Below are positions 61,775 through 64,000 of a DNA stretch of 64,000 nucleotides, one piece after another. Positions within the stretch are counted from its first letter, which is position 1. Each line of letters opens with the position of its first letter. Made by a program: the position numbers and the translations under genes. Source of the DNA: an uncultured bacterium (GTDB taxonomy: Bacteria; Bacillota; Clostridia; Lachnospirales; Lachnospiraceae). The stretch spans positions 19,230 through 83,229 of the forward strand of contig CAJMRM010000005.1 of the NCBI GenBank assembly GCA_905215775.1, written 5' to 3'. The notes below the pieces were generated by a model. The model was not told the DNA's origin. It ran no database searches and saw only the letters and a list, made by a program, of their open reading frames with translations.

Positions 61775-63619
61775 TTAAAAATCAGACCCGATCAGGAGGA
61801 AGGCTGGATCGGTAACGATCCTTTTATAGTAATCCTTGGCGTACCGGTACATGATCAGCGTGTATTCCCCAAACTCTTCCCCGATACTGCTTTTGTAGAC
61901 GGCCCACAGACACCATAAAAATCCGCCCAGAGCAATGTAGGAATAATAAACAAAGCGGTCTTCGGCAGACACGGTCCCGTTTGAATACAGGTTCAGCAGT
62001 TTTTCGGCCTCTTCCTCATTATAATAAGAATAAATGGCAGCCATGCTGACGTCGATCATGGGATCGCACATCCCGGCATATTCCCAGTCGATGAGCCTGA
62101 GTCCTCCATCCGGCAGGAACAGAAAGTTATCGCAGACACTGTCGATGTGACAAAGCGTTTTCTTTCGGTTCAGACGGTCCAGGCGGTTTAAAAGAGTATT
62201 CATGTGACCGCGCACATGGGCATAGTCCTCAAAGAGTGTCTTTTCATAGCCCTTGCAGATGGACTCATAAAAATCGATGCGTTCTCTCATATCGAAAGAA
62301 TGCTCCACCTGGATTCCGGAATCATGGAGACGGCGGACCATTTCCATACAACGGGCCACATCCTGCCAGTTCCGCGGATCGCCGTTCCGGGCCCCTTCGT
62401 AAAATTCAGAGATCTTATAGCCGGTATCGCCGCTCATATAGATCACATGCTCGGAGATTCCCAGAGGCTTAATAGCATCATAAACGGCTTTTTCCTGCGG
62501 GCGGTTGATCAGAAGCTCGGTACCCGGCCCCGGGATCCGGCAGATATACGACCGCTCTCTGGCTTTAAAAAGGAAGGATTTATTGGTCATCCCCGTCTTT
62601 AAGCATTTCAGATCCGTTACCTCGGATTCTGGGATATGAAGGACCCCGGCCACCAGCTCCATGGCTGCATTATTGGAGTTATTCCGGTATTTCTCATCAA
62701 ATACCCGCAGCTCCTCCAGATTTTCGAATTCGTATACCTGATTTTCTGGCTGGCGGTTAATATACATGTCCGGCGCCGGACGCTTCGCCATAGACGGAAT
62801 ATGCTCCCCTGCGGTCCCGTTTAAAAGATCTGCCAGAACCTGCTCCCAATACATCTGTTCGGTTCCGGGAGTTTCATAATATTTCTCCAGTACGGGGAAA
62901 AACTCCTCGGAAAACTCCCGGGAAAAATAAACCGGGCCGTACATGACCCACGAATCGGAGCCGCCCACAGCAACGCCGGTGAGGAGGCCTTTTTTGCTGG
63001 TTTCCAGGCACCATTCAGAGGTGGGACCCTCCATATATACAGAAGAATACCATGCCCCGCATTCATATGTATGGTACATGTTTTCGCGGATCCAGTTATC
63101 GGAGGACAAAAGATATGTGTTTTTTCCTTTAAAGCAGTCTCTGGCCCGGTAAACGGTGGTCAGCGTATTTTTATTATGGTATTCTGGATTGTAAAGCAGC
63201 TTCACGCCGAATTTATCAATGAGATATTCAAATTTTTCTTTTAGATATCCTACCACGATGGTAATGTCCATGATTCCTGCCTCGTGGAGCTGGTTGATCT
63301 GCCGCTCGATCATGCGTTCCCCGAATACCTCCAGAAGTCCCTTCGGCGTTTCAAAGGTTAACGGAACAAAACGGGAGCCGAAGCCTGCCGCCAGGATGAC
63401 GGCGCTGTTGACCCGGTATTTCTGGAGCAGCTCCACGCCGTTCTTTAATAAGGAATATTCCCCGGTCTGGGGGTCCAGGGAGATCAGCTCTCCGGCCAGG
63501 GCGTCCTTGATCAGATGGTTACAGGTTCCGAGAGATAGGTCCATGGCTGCTGCCAGTTCTCTCTGGGTGATTTTTTTCTTCTCATAAATATTTCTGCACA
63601 GCAGTCCAAAACGATCCAT
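61775..63619 (-). CDS. HTH-LicC-LicA fusion: phosphocholine cytidylyltransferase and choline kinase
   Basis: 614 residues in three parts. Residues 1-68: winged HTH (ITQRELAAAMDLSLGTCNHLI). Residues about 72-310: nucleotidyltransferase with VILAAGFGSRFVPLTFETPKG and DITIVVGYLKEKFEYL, as in LicC, which makes CDP-choline. Residues about 325-600: choline/ethanolamine kinase with H491-x-D493-x4-N498 and the metal DWEYAG segment. Phosphorylated then activated choline would be put on teichoic acid or glycans. GGAGG precedes the ATG. The HTH could allow self-regulation. Upstream of the choline-binding lysozyme on the same strand. A LicD-type transferase is not in the window. Confidence 0.88.
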   Translation of the reverse strand: MDRFGLLCRNIYEKKKITQRELAAAMDLSLGTCNHLIKDALAGELISLDPQTGEYSLLKNGVELLQKYRVNSAVILAAGFGSRFVPLTFETPKGLLEVFGERMIERQINQLHEAGIMDITIVVGYLKEKFEYLIDKFGVKLLYNPEYHNKNTLTTVYRARDCFKGKNTYLLSSDNWIRENMYHTYECGAWYSSVYMEGPTSEWCLETSKKGLLTGVAVGGSDSWVMYGPVYFSREFSEEFFPVLEKYYETPGTEQMYWEQVLADLLNGTAGEHIPSMAKRPAPDMYINRQPENQVYEFENLEELRVFDEKYRNNSNNAAMELVAGVLHIPESEVTDLKCLKTGMTNKSFLFKARERSYICRIPGPGTELLINRPQEKAVYDAIKPLGISEHVIYMSGDTGYKISEFYEGARNGDPRNWQDVARCMEMVRRLHDSGIQVEHSFDMRERIDFYESICKGYEKTLFEDYAHVRGHMNTLLNRLDRLNRKKTLCHIDSVCDNFLFLPDGGLRLIDWEYAGMCDPMIDVSMAAIYSYYNEEEAEKLLNLYSNGTVSAEDRFVYYSYIALGGFLWCLWAVYKSSIGEEFGEYTLIMYRYAKDYYKRIVTDPAFLLIGSDF

Positions 63620-63701
63620 AATCGTATTCCTCCATAGAAATTGAACGAAATCAGATGAAAATTATATGTTCAAAAAAATGATCAAAAGTAAAGATATGAA
63701 C

Positions 63702-63729
63702 ATTATACCATACCTGTTTGAAATTGCAA
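63702..63729 (-). promoter_or_regulatory. Promoter of the LicCA fusion gene
   Basis: Minus strand: TTGCAA (63729-63724), 16 nt, TATAAT (63707-63702). Downstream in the leader ATGTTCA and TGAACAT (about 63665-63705) form an inverted pair that could be an operator, perhaps for the protein's own HTH. Confidence 0.65.
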
Positions 63730-63827
63730 GGGGGTAAAAACAAGAGATTGTATCAATATAAGTACAATATAGCCATAAAAATGAAGTCTCGTAAAGAATC
63801 CGTAAGAAAATAAACAGATAAAAGTTA
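63730..63827. other. Intergenic AT-rich region
   Basis: No gene seen. Part of the 380-nt AT-rich space between the LicCA gene and whatever lies beyond the right window edge. Confidence 0.4.
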
Positions 63828-63856
63828 TGGAAATTCTTAAGAAACTATACTATAAT
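63828..63856 (+). promoter_or_regulatory. Possible promoter toward the right edge
   Basis: TGGAAA (63828-63833), 17 nt, TATAAT (63851-63856). Weak -35. Confidence 0.4.
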
Positions 63857-63943
63857 GTGGATGTATCGGAGGTACGGAATACTTCCCAGAGGAGTCAAAA
63901 GCTTACATTGTTTGCAAAACCTGCGAAAAATGTAAAAAAACTA

Positions 63944-63972
63944 TTGATAATTTCTCTTATAAGAAGTATAAT
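63944..63972 (+). promoter_or_regulatory. Promoter for a gene beyond the right window edge
   Basis: TTGATA (63944-63949), 17 nt, TATAAT (63967-63972). Upstream, TTACATT and AATGTAA (63903-63935) form an inverted pair. The ATG at 63970 overlaps the -10, so it is not a start codon of this transcript. Confidence 0.65.
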
Positions 63973-64000
63973 GTTCCTCGTAATGCAATTAGGAATTTCA

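Noticed and set aside
63970..64000. Start of a gene at ATG 63970
   Set aside because: The ATG overlaps the -10 of the promoter at 63944-63972 and has no ribosome site.

Overview
This is a 64 kb GC-rich chromosomal stretch (by eye about 55-58% G+C) from what looks like a Lachnospiraceae / Clostridium cluster XIVa gut anaerobe. Supporting signs are the gdpP-rplI-dnaB block, a methionine T-box ahead of metG, meso-diaminopimelate dehydrogenase, a BirA-type bioY operator, AGGAGG-type ribosome sites, a 2[4Fe-4S] ferredoxin and housekeeping genes of clostridial type. The genus is inferred, not shown. I see no rRNA, tRNA, CRISPR array, prophage or intact insertion sequence; the only clear sign of foreign DNA is an AT-richer, broken DUF1016 nuclease gene at 20.2-21.0 kb.

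Layout. 0-6 kb: 3' end of a permease gene, an M20D amidohydrolase and a nitroreductase (both behind related leader sequences), and two lipoproteins, one a DUF885 metallohydrolase. 6-16 kb: T-box, metG, TraX-like protein, tatD, rsmA, ATC-hydrolase-like protein, MATE pump, ddh, second MATE pump. 15.3-20 kb: an operon of an LRR protein, a zincin-like/VWA protein and a MoxR-type AAA+ ATPase, followed by a radical SAM gene and the DUF1016 remnant. 21-28 kb: two metallo-beta-lactamase-fold hydrolases, class B sortase, an OGG-type glycosylase, a LUD protein, thioesterase, glyoxalase, pyrC and a YjjG-type nucleotidase. 28-37 kb: YkpA-type ABC-F protein, third MATE pump, gdpP-rplI-dnaB, a MerR-type coiled-coil protein behind a long hairpin, and ferredoxin. 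37-41 kb: amidohydrolase, second M20D enzyme, rarA. 41-49 kb: bioY with two BirA boxes, then a nucleoside-uptake operon (third M20D enzyme, BMP lipoprotein, ATPase, two permeases, adenosine deaminase). 49-56.9 kb: exonuclease III, Uup-type ABC-F, a GH13 protein lacking its catalytic residues, luxS, trpS, FAH-family hydrolase. 57-64 kb: larB-larC (nickel-pincer cofactor synthesis) behind a multi-hairpin region, a choline-binding GH25 lysozyme and a fused HTH-LicC-LicA phosphocholine-activation protein.

Genes that plausibly work together: nucleoside import feeding adenosine deaminase; pyrC next to a pyrimidine-nucleotide house-cleaning phosphatase; larB and larC; and the LicCA fusion, which would supply CDP-choline for surface phosphocholine, beside a protein with 13 choline-binding repeats.

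Most interesting unexplained signals: (1) a promoter-plus-hairpin leader present three times (24950-25037, 38229-38315 and 61614-61685 on the minus strand) with compensatory base changes in its stem; (2) the LRR / dead-zincin-VWA / MoxR operon; (3) the full-length GH13 protein in which all three catalytic carboxylates are replaced; (4) the layered hairpins before larB and before the MerR-type gene.
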